Assembly: GCA_023381035.1 (NCBI GenBank)
Contig: JAMCTK010000041.1
Location: 1-8,293 of the forward strand
Reading direction: 5' to 3'
DNA: 8,293 nucleotides
Origin: Patescibacteria group bacterium
GTDB lineage: Bacteria > Patescibacteria > Microgenomatia > Levybacterales > UBA12049
A program made the translations under genes and the position numbers. Below, piece by piece: positions 1 to 5,866 of the stretch. The notes below the pieces were generated by a model. That model saw only the letters and a program-made list of their open reading frames with translations, did not search any database and had not been told where the DNA came from. The first letter of the stretch is position 1, and each line of letters begins with the position of its first letter.

Positions 1-43
1 TGGAACAATGAGAGCTTGTGGTGTGAGAAATAAGTTTATATAA
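1..43 (+). other. Possible 3' tail of an upstream gene (unidentified)
   Basis: Two plus-strand frames are open from the left edge. One ends with TAA at 31-33 (tail WNNESLWCEK). The other ends with TAA at 41-43 (tail GTMRACGVRNKFI). Either could be the C-terminus of a gene that starts outside the window, and I recognise neither. The third frame stops at 9-11. Any such gene would overlap the ftsK promoter. It is also possible that neither frame is coding. Confidence 0.25.
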
Positions 44-44
44 T
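16..44 (+). promoter_or_regulatory. Putative sigma-70-type promoter of ftsK, leaderless arrangement
   Basis: A perfect TATAAT lies at 39-44. With a 17-bp spacer, a weak -35 (TTGTGG, 3 of 6 matches to TTGACA) lies at 16-21. If the last T of the -10 box is -7, the predicted transcription start is base 51, the A of the ftsK ATG. No Shine-Dalgarno-like purine run precedes the ATG. The box match and spacing are seen directly; promoter activity and leaderless initiation are inferred. Confidence 0.6.
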
Positions 45-50
45 AATTTT

Positions 51-2186
51 ATGGCTAAGAGACGAGGATATCGCAAAAGACATCCTAAATTAAAATTAAA
101 GCTCAAAAAAGAAACAGTCTATTCCATATTTTCATTTGGGCTAATTCTTTGTGGAGTAATTTCTGCCTTATCTTTTACAAAAAGCGGAGATTCATTTATA
201 GAAATTAACAACCTTTTAAAGATATATTTTGGTATTAGCGCATATCTTTTTCCCATCTTACTTGTGCTTTTAGGGTTTTTGCTCTTGAGGTTGAAATTCT
301 TTCTTTCCAAAGCTAATGTTTCTGCTGGATTTTTGTTGATTTTTCTTTCTGTCTCCGCTTTTTCAAAAAACGGAGTCTTGGGACAATCACTCTTTCAATT
401 AGTTGCAGATGTAATTACCAATATCGGAGCGTACGTTTTATATTTGTTTGGAGTTTTGGTTGGCATAATAGTGCTTTTTGATACCTCTGTTGATCAGGTT
501 TTTGACTTCATTAGTTACTTAGGTCATCTTTTAAGAAAACTCATTCCATCTTTTGTTGTAAATTATTTCAAAAAGCCACAAATAGGAAGCTTAAAAGACA
601 AAGCAATGACTATTAAGGGAATGCAAAAATCAACGCCATTATCACAAAAGGAGATGTCTATTATGGAGCGTTCTACAGATGCTGTTAAGAAGGAAACTCC
701 TTTAATGACAGATAAGCTTGTTCAAAATACTCTTGGGAAAAATCTTATTTGGGAATATCCCCCACTCTCCCTGTTATCTGAAGCTTCAGCTCAGAAAGCC
801 GATAGAGGGGATATTAAAAAGATTGCCAATACTATTGAAAAAACCTTAGAAAGTTTTGGGATCGGTGCTAAGGTTGTGGAAGTCAATCTTGGACCTGCTG
901 TAACGCAATATGCTTTAGAGATAGCCTTAGGAACAAAAGTTTCCAAAATTACATCTCTTTCTAACGATCTCGCTTTAGCAACAGAAGCGCCAACTGGGCA
1001 AATTAGAATTGAAGCTCCAATTCCAGGTAGAAACTTGGTGGGAATAGAGATTCCAAACAGAGGCTTAGAGGTAGTGCCGTTACGTACAATGCTCTCATCT
1101 GAAGTTATGCGTAAAAAGAAATCAAAACTTGCAGTTTCTTTGGGACTCGATGTTTCAGGAGAGCCTGTTGTTGCCGACATTGCCAAGATGCCCCATGTTC
1201 TTATTGCCGGTACAACAGGATCTGGAAAATCGGTTATGATGAATGCTTTTATTTCGTCTCTTCTCTTCAGAGCGTCTCCTGACGAATTAAGAATGATTTT
1301 AATTGATCCTAAGAGAGTTGAGCTTACCGGTTACAATGGAATCCCACATCTTATGACCCCTGTAATAGTCGAAGTGGAAAAAATTCTTTCGGCTCTCAAC
1401 TGGGCTATTGGCGAAATGGATCGCAGGTATAAGCTTTTTGCGGAAAATAGCGTTAGGAACATAGAAGGTTTTAATGAGCTCTCCGGATTTCAAGCTTTGC
1501 CTTATATAGTTATCTTTGTTGACGAGTTGGCAGACCTTATGTCTTATGCTCCAGTTGCGGTGGAAGATGCTATTGCAAGACTTGCCCAGATGGCACGTGC
1601 AACAGGAATTCACTTGGTTGTTGCTACTCAAAGACCATCGGTTGATGTCATAACAGGTCTTATTAAGGCAAACATTCCTTGCAGAATTGCTTTCAATGTG
1701 TCATCGATGATTGATTCACGTGTAATTCTGGATACTCCTGGAGCAGAAAAACTTCTCGGTCGTGGAGATATGCTCTTTGTTCCTCCGGATCAAGCAAAAC
1801 CAACCCGTATTCAAGGTGCTTTTGTGGCAGAAAAAGAAGTTAAAAGTTTAGTTGATTTTCTTAAGGCTAAAAACTTCCCGGTTGAATACACAGAAGAAGT
1901 TACATCCATGCCACTTCCGATTAAAAAAGGTTCAGGGGTCTCAAGCAGTGGTAGTGACGGAAGAGATCAGTTTTTTGAAGATGCGATCAGAGTTATCTGC
2001 GATCATGATAAAGCATCTGCTTCGCTTTTACAAAGAAGATTATCAGTTGGGTATTCAAGAGCGGCTAGGATTCTTGATCAACTTGAATCAGAAGGAATTG
2101 TAGGGCCAGCCGAAGGGTCAAAACCGCGCGACGTGTTGGTAAAAAATGCCGACGAATTCTTAGCAACTATAAACCAAAACGAATAA
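51..2186 (+). CDS. ftsK: FtsK/SpoIIIE-family DNA translocase
   Basis: Septum-anchored, ATP-driven double-stranded DNA pump that clears and orients chromosome ends during division. The 711 aa begin with a very basic tail (residues 1-20), followed by about four hydrophobic spans within 22-145 and a short hydrophilic linker (about 165-230). The FtsK alpha domain starts near W234. The RecA-like motor has Walker A GTTGSGKS at 387-394, Walker B with D491-E492 in FVDELADLM, and the family motif TQRPSVDVITG from T526. A C-terminal winged-helix gamma domain (about 639-703) carries QRRLSVGYSRAARILDQLE, close to the DNA-reading helix of E. coli FtsK and Bacillus SpoIIIE. The linker is short compared with E. 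coli FtsK and nearer SpoIIIE in plan. The ATG at 51 is chosen because the -10 box places transcription initiation there. The RodZ-like gene starts 4 bp after the stop, so the two are probably co-transcribed. Confidence 0.97.
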   Translation: MAKRRGYRKRHPKLKLKLKKETVYSIFSFGLILCGVISALSFTKSGDSFIEINNLLKIYFGISAYLFPILLVLLGFLLLRLKFFLSKANVSAGFLLIFLSVSAFSKNGVLGQSLFQLVADVITNIGAYVLYLFGVLVGIIVLFDTSVDQVFDFISYLGHLLRKLIPSFVVNYFKKPQIGSLKDKAMTIKGMQKSTPLSQKEMSIMERSTDAVKKETPLMTDKLVQNTLGKNLIWEYPPLSLLSEASAQKADRGDIKKIANTIEKTLESFGIGAKVVEVNLGPAVTQYALEIALGTKVSKITSLSNDLALATEAPTGQIRIEAPIPGRNLVGIEIPNRGLEVVPLRTMLSSEVMRKKKSKLAVSLGLDVSGEPVVADIAKMPHVLIAGTTGSGKSVMMNAFISSLLFRASPDELRMILIDPKRVELTGYNGIPHLMTPVIVEVEKILSALNWAIGEMDRRYKLFAENSVRNIEGFNELSGFQALPYIVIFVDELADLMSYAPVAVEDAIARLAQMARATGIHLVVATQRPSVDVITGLIKANIPCRIAFNVSSMIDSRVILDTPGAEKLLGRGDMLFVPPDQAKPTRIQGAFVAEKEVKSLVDFLKAKNFPVEYTEEVTSMPLPIKKGSGVSSSGSDGRDQFFEDAIRVICDHDKASASLLQRRLSVGYSRAARILDQLESEGIVGPAEGSKPRDVLVKNADEFLATINQNE

Positions 2187-2190
2187 AATT

Positions 2191-2835
2191 ATGATTAGAG
2201 TCGGGCAAAGACTTCAAGAAGAAAGGGTAAAAAAAGATTTATCCCTAGAAGACGTTTCAAGTCAAACTAAAATCAGACAGTCTTTCTTAGCAGCGATAGA
2301 GAAAGGTGAATATAATAAGCTTCCTTCCGCAGCTTACGCTCAAGGTTTTGTCAGAAATTATGCCCGCTTCTTAGGACTTGCGGAAAAAGAGATTCTTGCC
2401 CTTTTCAGAAGAGAGTTTGACGAAGAAAAATATATTCGCGTACTACCGCAGGGCATGACAAAAGATCAGGGATATATTCCATCCAGATTTAGAGCAAAAC
2501 AAACAGTAATTTTAGTCCTTCTGGTTTTTGTTGCCTTAGCTGCTTTTATTGTTTACCAATATAGATTTGCAATTTTTAATCCTGAACTCTATATATCTTC
2601 TCCTGCAAACAACTCCGTCATTTATTCTTCCAGAGTTGTCGTTCTTGGTAAGACTGATCCCAACGCAACTGTATATGTTGATAAGTTTCCAGTTTCAGTA
2701 AACACAAACGGTGAATTCAGGAAGGTGATGAGTCTTTTTCCAGGAAAGTCTACTATCACTATAAAGTCAACAAATAGGTACGGAAGACAATCAATAGAAA
2801 AAAGAACTGTCGAAATAAAACTAGGCTTAGAATAA
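2191..2835 (+). CDS. RodZ-like HTH membrane protein with C-terminal Ig-like domain
   Basis: Likely cytoskeletal or cell-shape adaptor. The 214-aa protein starts with an Xre/Cro-type helix-turn-helix of the RodZ kind (about 4-72: VGQRLQEERVKKDLSLEDVS, then an IEKGEYNKLPSAAYAQGFVR stretch typical of HTH_25). A basic juxtamembrane segment and one TM helix (about 105-127) follow. The outer domain (about 131-212) has the pattern SPANNSVIYSSRVVVLGKT...A.VYVD...V.VNTNGEF, which resembles the Ig-like/glucodextranase-B-type beta-sandwich attached to many Gram-positive and CPR RodZ-like proteins rather than the E. coli RodZ periplasmic domain. In RodZ the HTH binds MreB; no mreB is in the window, so the partner is unknown. 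It lies 4 bp after ftsK and has no evident Shine-Dalgarno site. It could instead be a membrane-anchored regulator; the RodZ-like architecture is the better fit. Confidence 0.82.
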   Translation: MIRVGQRLQEERVKKDLSLEDVSSQTKIRQSFLAAIEKGEYNKLPSAAYAQGFVRNYARFLGLAEKEILALFRREFDEEKYIRVLPQGMTKDQGYIPSRFRAKQTVILVLLVFVALAAFIVYQYRFAIFNPELYISSPANNSVIYSSRVVVLGKTDPNATVYVDKFPVSVNTNGEFRKVMSLFPGKSTITIKSTNRYGRQSIEKRTVEIKLGLE

Positions 2836-2853
2836 TCCCTACATATAGAGTTT

Positions 2854-2868
2854 TTGTCGACAATATTG
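2854..2868. repeat. Overlapping palindromes upstream of the 2883 promoter
   Basis: TTGTCGACAA (2854-2863) is a perfect 10-bp palindrome. CAATATTG (2861-2868) is a perfect 8-bp palindrome overlapping its right end. They lie about 15-30 bp upstream of the -35 box at 2883, where an activator or repressor could bind. Short palindromes are common by chance in AT-rich DNA, and neither forms a terminator-like stem with a T-run. The symmetry is seen directly; an operator role is speculation. Confidence 0.25.
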
Positions 2869-2882
2869 GATACATCTAAGGG

Positions 2883-2911
2883 TTGACAGAAAAAGCGATT
2901 TAAGTCATATT
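2883..2911 (+). promoter_or_regulatory. Putative sigma-70-type promoter of the two small membrane protein genes, leaderless arrangement
   Basis: A perfect TTGACA lies at 2883-2888, followed by a 17-bp spacer and CATATT at 2906-2911 (4 of 6 matches to TATAAT). The expected start is at 2917-2919, touching the ATG at 2919. It occupies the only sizeable intergenic gap on the plus strand, between the RodZ-like gene and the small-protein pair. This position also decides the start codon of the next gene, because the in-frame GTG at 2913 would lie upstream of the mRNA 5' end. Confidence 0.65.
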
Positions 2912-2918
2912 AGTGTAT

Positions 2919-3179
2919 ATGACAGATCCTGCCCAAATTGCGTTATTTATAGTAATAATCATTCTCACTATACTTCTTTTGGTTCTTGGAGTTCAGGTTT
3001 TTTTCATACTTAGAGATTTTAAAAGTACAATTTCCAAAGCTAATAAGGTACTTGATGACACAGGACAAATTACCCAAAGCGTAAGCGGGCCGATTTCTTC
3101 TTTGTCCACCCTTGTAATGGGTCTAAAAACCGGAGCCTCACTTGCCAAGTTTCTAAAGAAGAAACAAGACTCAAAATAA
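2919..3179 (+). CDS. Small single-span membrane protein with cytoplasmic helical tail (unrecognised)
   Basis: 86 aa from the ATG. One hydrophobic helix (about 7-31, IALFIVIIILTILLLVLGVQ onward) is followed by RDFKSTISKANKVLDDTGQI and a Ser/Thr-rich amphipathic stretch ending in KKKQDSK. Positive charges after the helix predict N-out, C-in. The layout recalls short DUF948-type proteins (one TM, then a helix with spaced valines and leucines), but I cannot assign a family. An in-frame GTG two codons upstream (2913) is rejected because the promoter places transcription initiation at about 2918. The stop is one base from the next ATG, so the two small proteins are probably made together and may interact. 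Confidence 0.75.
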   Translation: MTDPAQIALFIVIIILTILLLVLGVQVFFILRDFKSTISKANKVLDDTGQITQSVSGPISSLSTLVMGLKTGASLAKFLKKKQDSK

Positions 3180-3180
3180 C

Positions 3181-3489
3181 ATGAACAGTAATAATAATCA
3201 GCATCATAGTAATGGTTTTGCGAATGGATTTTTGTTTGGTCTTATTATAGGTGCAGCCGTTGTTTTTTTGTTAGCAACAAAAAAAGGTAGAAAAATTCTA
3301 AAATTAATATCGGAAGAAGGTCTTGATAATTTAACAAATATTGTTGAGGAGTATACATCTGAGGCAGAAGAAGAGAATGCAGAGGAAGATGTTCAGGAGC
3401 AGGAAATAGATGATGATTCCACAGATGGGCCTGAAGAGGTAAAGCCTATTAAAAAGTCTAAAAAAAGATTCTTCCGAAGATCAAAGTAG
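3181..3489 (+). CDS. YtxH-like small membrane protein with acidic tail
   Basis: 102 aa. A polar, Asn/His-rich N-terminus precedes a glycine-containing TM helix (about 13-32, NGFLFGLIIGAAVVFLLAT) and then KKGRKILKLISEEG. This GxxxGxxxG-like helix followed by a basic GRK and a long helix is the YtxH pattern. The tail (about 57-88) is strongly acidic (EAEEENAEEDVQEQEIDDD) and then reverses to a basic terminus (KPIKKSKKRFFRRSK). YtxH-type proteins are envelope- or stress-associated in Firmicutes, but the biochemical role is not known. It starts one base after the previous stop, without a clear Shine-Dalgarno site. Its stop (3487-3489) faces the mltG stop across a single base. Confidence 0.72.
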   Translation: MNSNNNQHHSNGFANGFLFGLIIGAAVVFLLATKKGRKILKLISEEGLDNLTNIVEEYTSEAEEENAEEDVQEQEIDDDSTDGPEEVKPIKKSKKRFFRRSK

Positions 3490-3490
3490 C

Positions 3491-4450
3491 TTATAATCCG
3501 TACTTCTTAATGTTTGCATTGTGTTCTGCCAGAGTCTTAGCGTAGTGATTAACCCCATTTTTGTCAGAAAGGTAATAAATATAGCTAGTTTTAGAAGGAT
3601 TTAAAGCAGCTCTAATGGCAGAAAGGCCAGGGTTGGAAATAGGTGTTGGTGGTAGCCCTGTTGTTTTGTAAGTATTGTAGGGAGAATTAATTGCAAGATC
3701 ATCAAGAGTAAGCTCTTTTTTCCACCAAGTTTTAGCTTGAGGTTGGTATCCCAATAAGTATTGAACTGTTGCATCTATTTGCAGTCCCATACCAATTTCT
3801 AACCTGTTTTCTATTACAGATGCTACCATTGGTCTATCAGTATCATGCTTTGCTTCTCTTTCTACTAGTGAGGCTACTTTAACGACATCTTCATCGGAAA
3901 GATTTGAAGTTTTTCCTTCCTTAACAGAATCAAATTTTTTATTAAAATTATTTTTCATTAAAGAAACTATCATGTCTATGTTCGCATCCCTTGGAATTAA
4001 GTAGGTGTCGGGGAAAAGATACCCTTCATTTGTAGCTAAAGCATTTCTCCAGTCCTCTTGGTAAGTAGGGATTTTTTCCTGCAACTCGTCTGCAATTTCC
4101 TCGGCTCTTTTGCCTTCAGGAATAGTAACCCAGATATCCAACATCCCATGGGTAAGATTTTGAGCAATTTCAGTTGAATTCATGCTTGGGTTAAGTCTAA
4201 AGTCTCCTGCCTGAATCTGTTTATCAAGACCTAATCTTTTAGTGTTTAAGAAGAAGACTATTGGATCTTTAATTAATCCTTCTTGTTTAAGCTGATTAGC
4301 GATTTCTCTAACTCCTTGTCCTTTTTTAATGACAAAAATCTTAGCAGTGGTGTTCTTTGAATCTACAGCTTTTAGTCCATTTGTCCACCAGAGGATTGTT
4401 ATGGAAGAAAAAAATACAATTAAAATTATTAAAACTAATAATTTTTTCAT
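3491..4450 (-). CDS. mltG: Endolytic peptidoglycan transglycosylase MltG (YceG-like)
   Basis: Membrane-anchored lytic transglycosylase that cuts nascent glycan strands and so sets their length, acting outside the membrane near the synthesis machinery. 319 aa: N-terminal anchor helix (3-23), a LysM-like subdomain (about 36-105, with FVIKKGQGVREIANQLKQEG), then the YceG catalytic domain. Family motifs visible: EGYLFPDTY (142-150), VASLVEREA (192-200) whose E197 aligns with the E. coli catalytic Glu of SIVEKET, ENRLEIGMGLQIDATVQY (214-231), SPYNTY (256-261) and GLPPTPISNPG (265-275). Length is normal for the family and no key residue is missing. The ATG overlaps the phosphorylase stop as ATGA, so translation is probably coupled. 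It is the last gene of the minus-strand operon. Confidence 0.95.
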   Translation of the reverse strand: MKKLLVLIILIVFFSSITILWWTNGLKAVDSKNTTAKIFVIKKGQGVREIANQLKQEGLIKDPIVFFLNTKRLGLDKQIQAGDFRLNPSMNSTEIAQNLTHGMLDIWVTIPEGKRAEEIADELQEKIPTYQEDWRNALATNEGYLFPDTYLIPRDANIDMIVSLMKNNFNKKFDSVKEGKTSNLSDEDVVKVASLVEREAKHDTDRPMVASVIENRLEIGMGLQIDATVQYLLGYQPQAKTWWKKELTLDDLAINSPYNTYKTTGLPPTPISNPGLSAIRAALNPSKTSYIYYLSDKNGVNHYAKTLAEHNANIKKYGL

Positions 4451-5721
4451 ACTATATTTGCAATGGGAAAATTCAGAATCGAATCTGTCCCCTCTTTTAG
4501 ATTATACACATTTTCGCTATATAAAGTATAGATAGTGTCACCTTTTATTGTTTTTTCGCCAATCTTTTTATTTAAAAATATTCCAGCTCCCTTTTCATCA
4601 GGTGCGCCTAGAATTCTGGCTACGCTAGTTATGTTTTTAACATTTAATTCTTTTACAACTCCTGTATTTTTTGCTTTTGCTTCATAGCTGTATTTGCCGG
4701 GTTTTAGATCTTCGCTGTCTACATTCCCTTTTCCTCCTTGAGCCCTAATTATTTCCATGAACTTTTTATTAGCTTTTCCGCTGGATAAAATGTTTGTAGC
4801 CCAACCAAACCCATTCCCATACCTTTTCTTAATTTCACTTTGCAACTTCTTAGGGGAATCCTTTAAGCATAGTTCAAGTAAGTTTCCTGCGAGGTTAACA
4901 CTTCTAACTTCCAGATCTGTGGCTCTTTCCTTTTTTTGTTGGAGAACTCTTAGCGCTTCCCGCATTTCTAGAATTGGTCCGATTCCTCGACCCGCCGGCT
5001 CGTCTGTTTTATGAATTAAAACCTTAATTTTAACGTTAAATTTTTTAGCCAAGTATTTAAATTTTTCTTTAACAATTTCAGCGTCCTTGACCGTATGGAC
5101 TTTTACCATTTTTCCCCAAGGAAGATCAATCACAATATGATTGGAGCCAAAAGCAATTTTCTTAGCCATGATGGAAACTAAAACTTTATCATAGCTTTCA
5201 AAAAAGAGAGGTTTTTCCACTTGGATTAAAACATCGTCAGCAGGAGCCATGCCAATTGTCCCGTTCCAAACAATACAACCGTTAGTTTTTTCAATAACTT
5301 TATATATTTTTTCTTTTGGCAAGATAACGGGAGCCAAAACTTCCATATCGTCTGCTGTGCCGTCGGGAGAAGTAATTGCACGGGATGAGCTTTTGGGAAT
5401 TTTAAACCCTGCTGCGGCAATAATTGCAACCACAATTGGAGTAGTTCTTGTCCCTGGAACCCCGCCAATTGAATGTTTATCTGCTACAATACCTCTAAAA
5501 TGCAGTTTTTGGCCTGTTTCCACCATGGCTTTGGTTAAGTAGTAAAGCTCAATATTGGAAAACCCATTAGTATATCCAGAAGCTGCAAAATAGGTGGTTA
5601 AAACCGCCCCTAGTTTTTCATCTGAAATTTGGTCCATTATGGCGTAAATTTCAGAGTATGAAAGTTTTTTGCCGACCAGTTTTTTCCGGATTGCGTTAAG
5701 GGCAATTGCGTTTTGATCCAC
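4447..5721 (-). CDS. deoA: AMP/thymidine phosphorylase, archaeal-type, without the archaeal N-terminal domain
   Basis: Nucleoside or nucleoside-monophosphate phosphorylase: base plus (deoxy)ribose phosphate from nucleotide and phosphate. In archaea and some CPR bacteria the AMP form feeds ribose-1,5-bisphosphate to RuBisCO. 424 aa: helical domain, then DKHSIGGVPG (81-90) and SSSRAITSPDGTADDMEVL (111-129) in the phosphate/substrate region, SIMAKK (183-188) matching the base-binding SIxxKK of thymidine phosphorylase, GRGIGP (244-249), and a C-terminal hammerhead domain (about 340-410). HSIGGVPG with TSPxGTADxMEV is the archaeal AMP-phosphorylase pattern; bacterial enzymes read KHSTGGVGD. The roughly 80-residue N-terminal domain of archaeal AMP phosphorylase is absent, so the length resembles bacterial enzymes. 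Start is GTG, overlapping the preceding TAG by one base (TAGTG), with a strong Shine-Dalgarno site 8 bp upstream. The true substrate is undecided. Confidence 0.9.
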   Translation of the reverse strand: MDQNAIALNAIRKKLVGKKLSYSEIYAIMDQISDEKLGAVLTTYFAASGYTNGFSNIELYYLTKAMVETGQKLHFRGIVADKHSIGGVPGTRTTPIVVAIIAAAGFKIPKSSSRAITSPDGTADDMEVLAPVILPKEKIYKVIEKTNGCIVWNGTIGMAPADDVLIQVEKPLFFESYDKVLVSIMAKKIAFGSNHIVIDLPWGKMVKVHTVKDAEIVKEKFKYLAKKFNVKIKVLIHKTDEPAGRGIGPILEMREALRVLQQKKERATDLEVRSVNLAGNLLELCLKDSPKKLQSEIKKRYGNGFGWATNILSSGKANKKFMEIIRAQGGKGNVDSEDLKPGKYSYEAKAKNTGVVKELNVKNITSVARILGAPDEKGAGIFLNKKIGEKTIKGDTIYTLYSENVYNLKEGTDSILNFPIANIV

Positions 5722-5864
5722 TAATATTTCCCCCTCAGTTGGTCGTAAGCAACGGAAAAAATTGTCTTAATAACTGAAACAACAAAATAAAAAAAAGTAT
5801 TAATTATTTTGTAAACAGTCGGCCAAATTTGCACTAAGAAACGTTTTAGAGATGTTTGATCCAT
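5721..5864 (-). CDS. 47-aa single-span membrane protein between sortase and phosphorylase
   Basis: The minus-strand frame ATG...TAG encodes 47 aa: MDQTSLKRFLVQIWPTVYKI at the start, a hydrophobic aromatic-rich helix (about 15-39, with NTFFYFVVSVIKTIFSVAY), and the basic end DQLRGKY. Evidence that it is real: it fills exactly the gap between two genes, starting 2 bp after the sortase stop and ending in a TAGTG overlap with the phosphorylase start. It also has a normal membrane-protein composition, and its last codons carry the next gene's ribosome-binding site. No Shine-Dalgarno site precedes its own ATG, so it probably relies on coupling to the sortase gene. I do not recognise a family. A partner or anchor for the sortase or the large upstream protein is possible but unproven. 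Confidence 0.72.
   Translation of the reverse strand: MDQTSLKRFLVQIWPTVYKIINTFFYFVVSVIKTIFSVAYDQLRGKY
5730..5736 (-). promoter_or_regulatory. Strong ribosome-binding site for the phosphorylase GTG start
   Basis: On the minus strand GAGGGGG lies 8 bases upstream of the GTG at 5721. It sits inside the last codons (CTG AGG GGG) of the 47-aa gene. It is the clearest Shine-Dalgarno match in the window and supports GTG as the start, with re-initiation after the overlapping TAG. Confidence 0.7.
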
Positions 5865-5866
5865 AG

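Noticed and set aside
791..1186. 131-aa minus-strand open frame inside ftsK
   Set aside because: It lies opposite the conserved FtsK alpha and motor domains and shows no family motifs. It is a shadow frame.
2913..2918. GTG start two codons upstream for the small membrane protein
   Set aside because: It lies at or before the predicted transcription start of the 2883 promoter. The ATG at 2919 fits the leaderless arrangement.
3462..3486. Hairpin (TCTT-CCG-AAGA) at the end of the YtxH-like gene as a terminator
   Set aside because: The stem is only 4 bp, is followed by a mismatch, and has no T-run. It is too weak to call.
5711..5864. Repeated TTTGATCCA at the starts of the 47-aa protein and the phosphorylase (both begin MDQ)
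   Set aside because: Nine bases shared through a Met-Asp-Gln start is easily chance. No longer repeat or target-site structure surrounds it.
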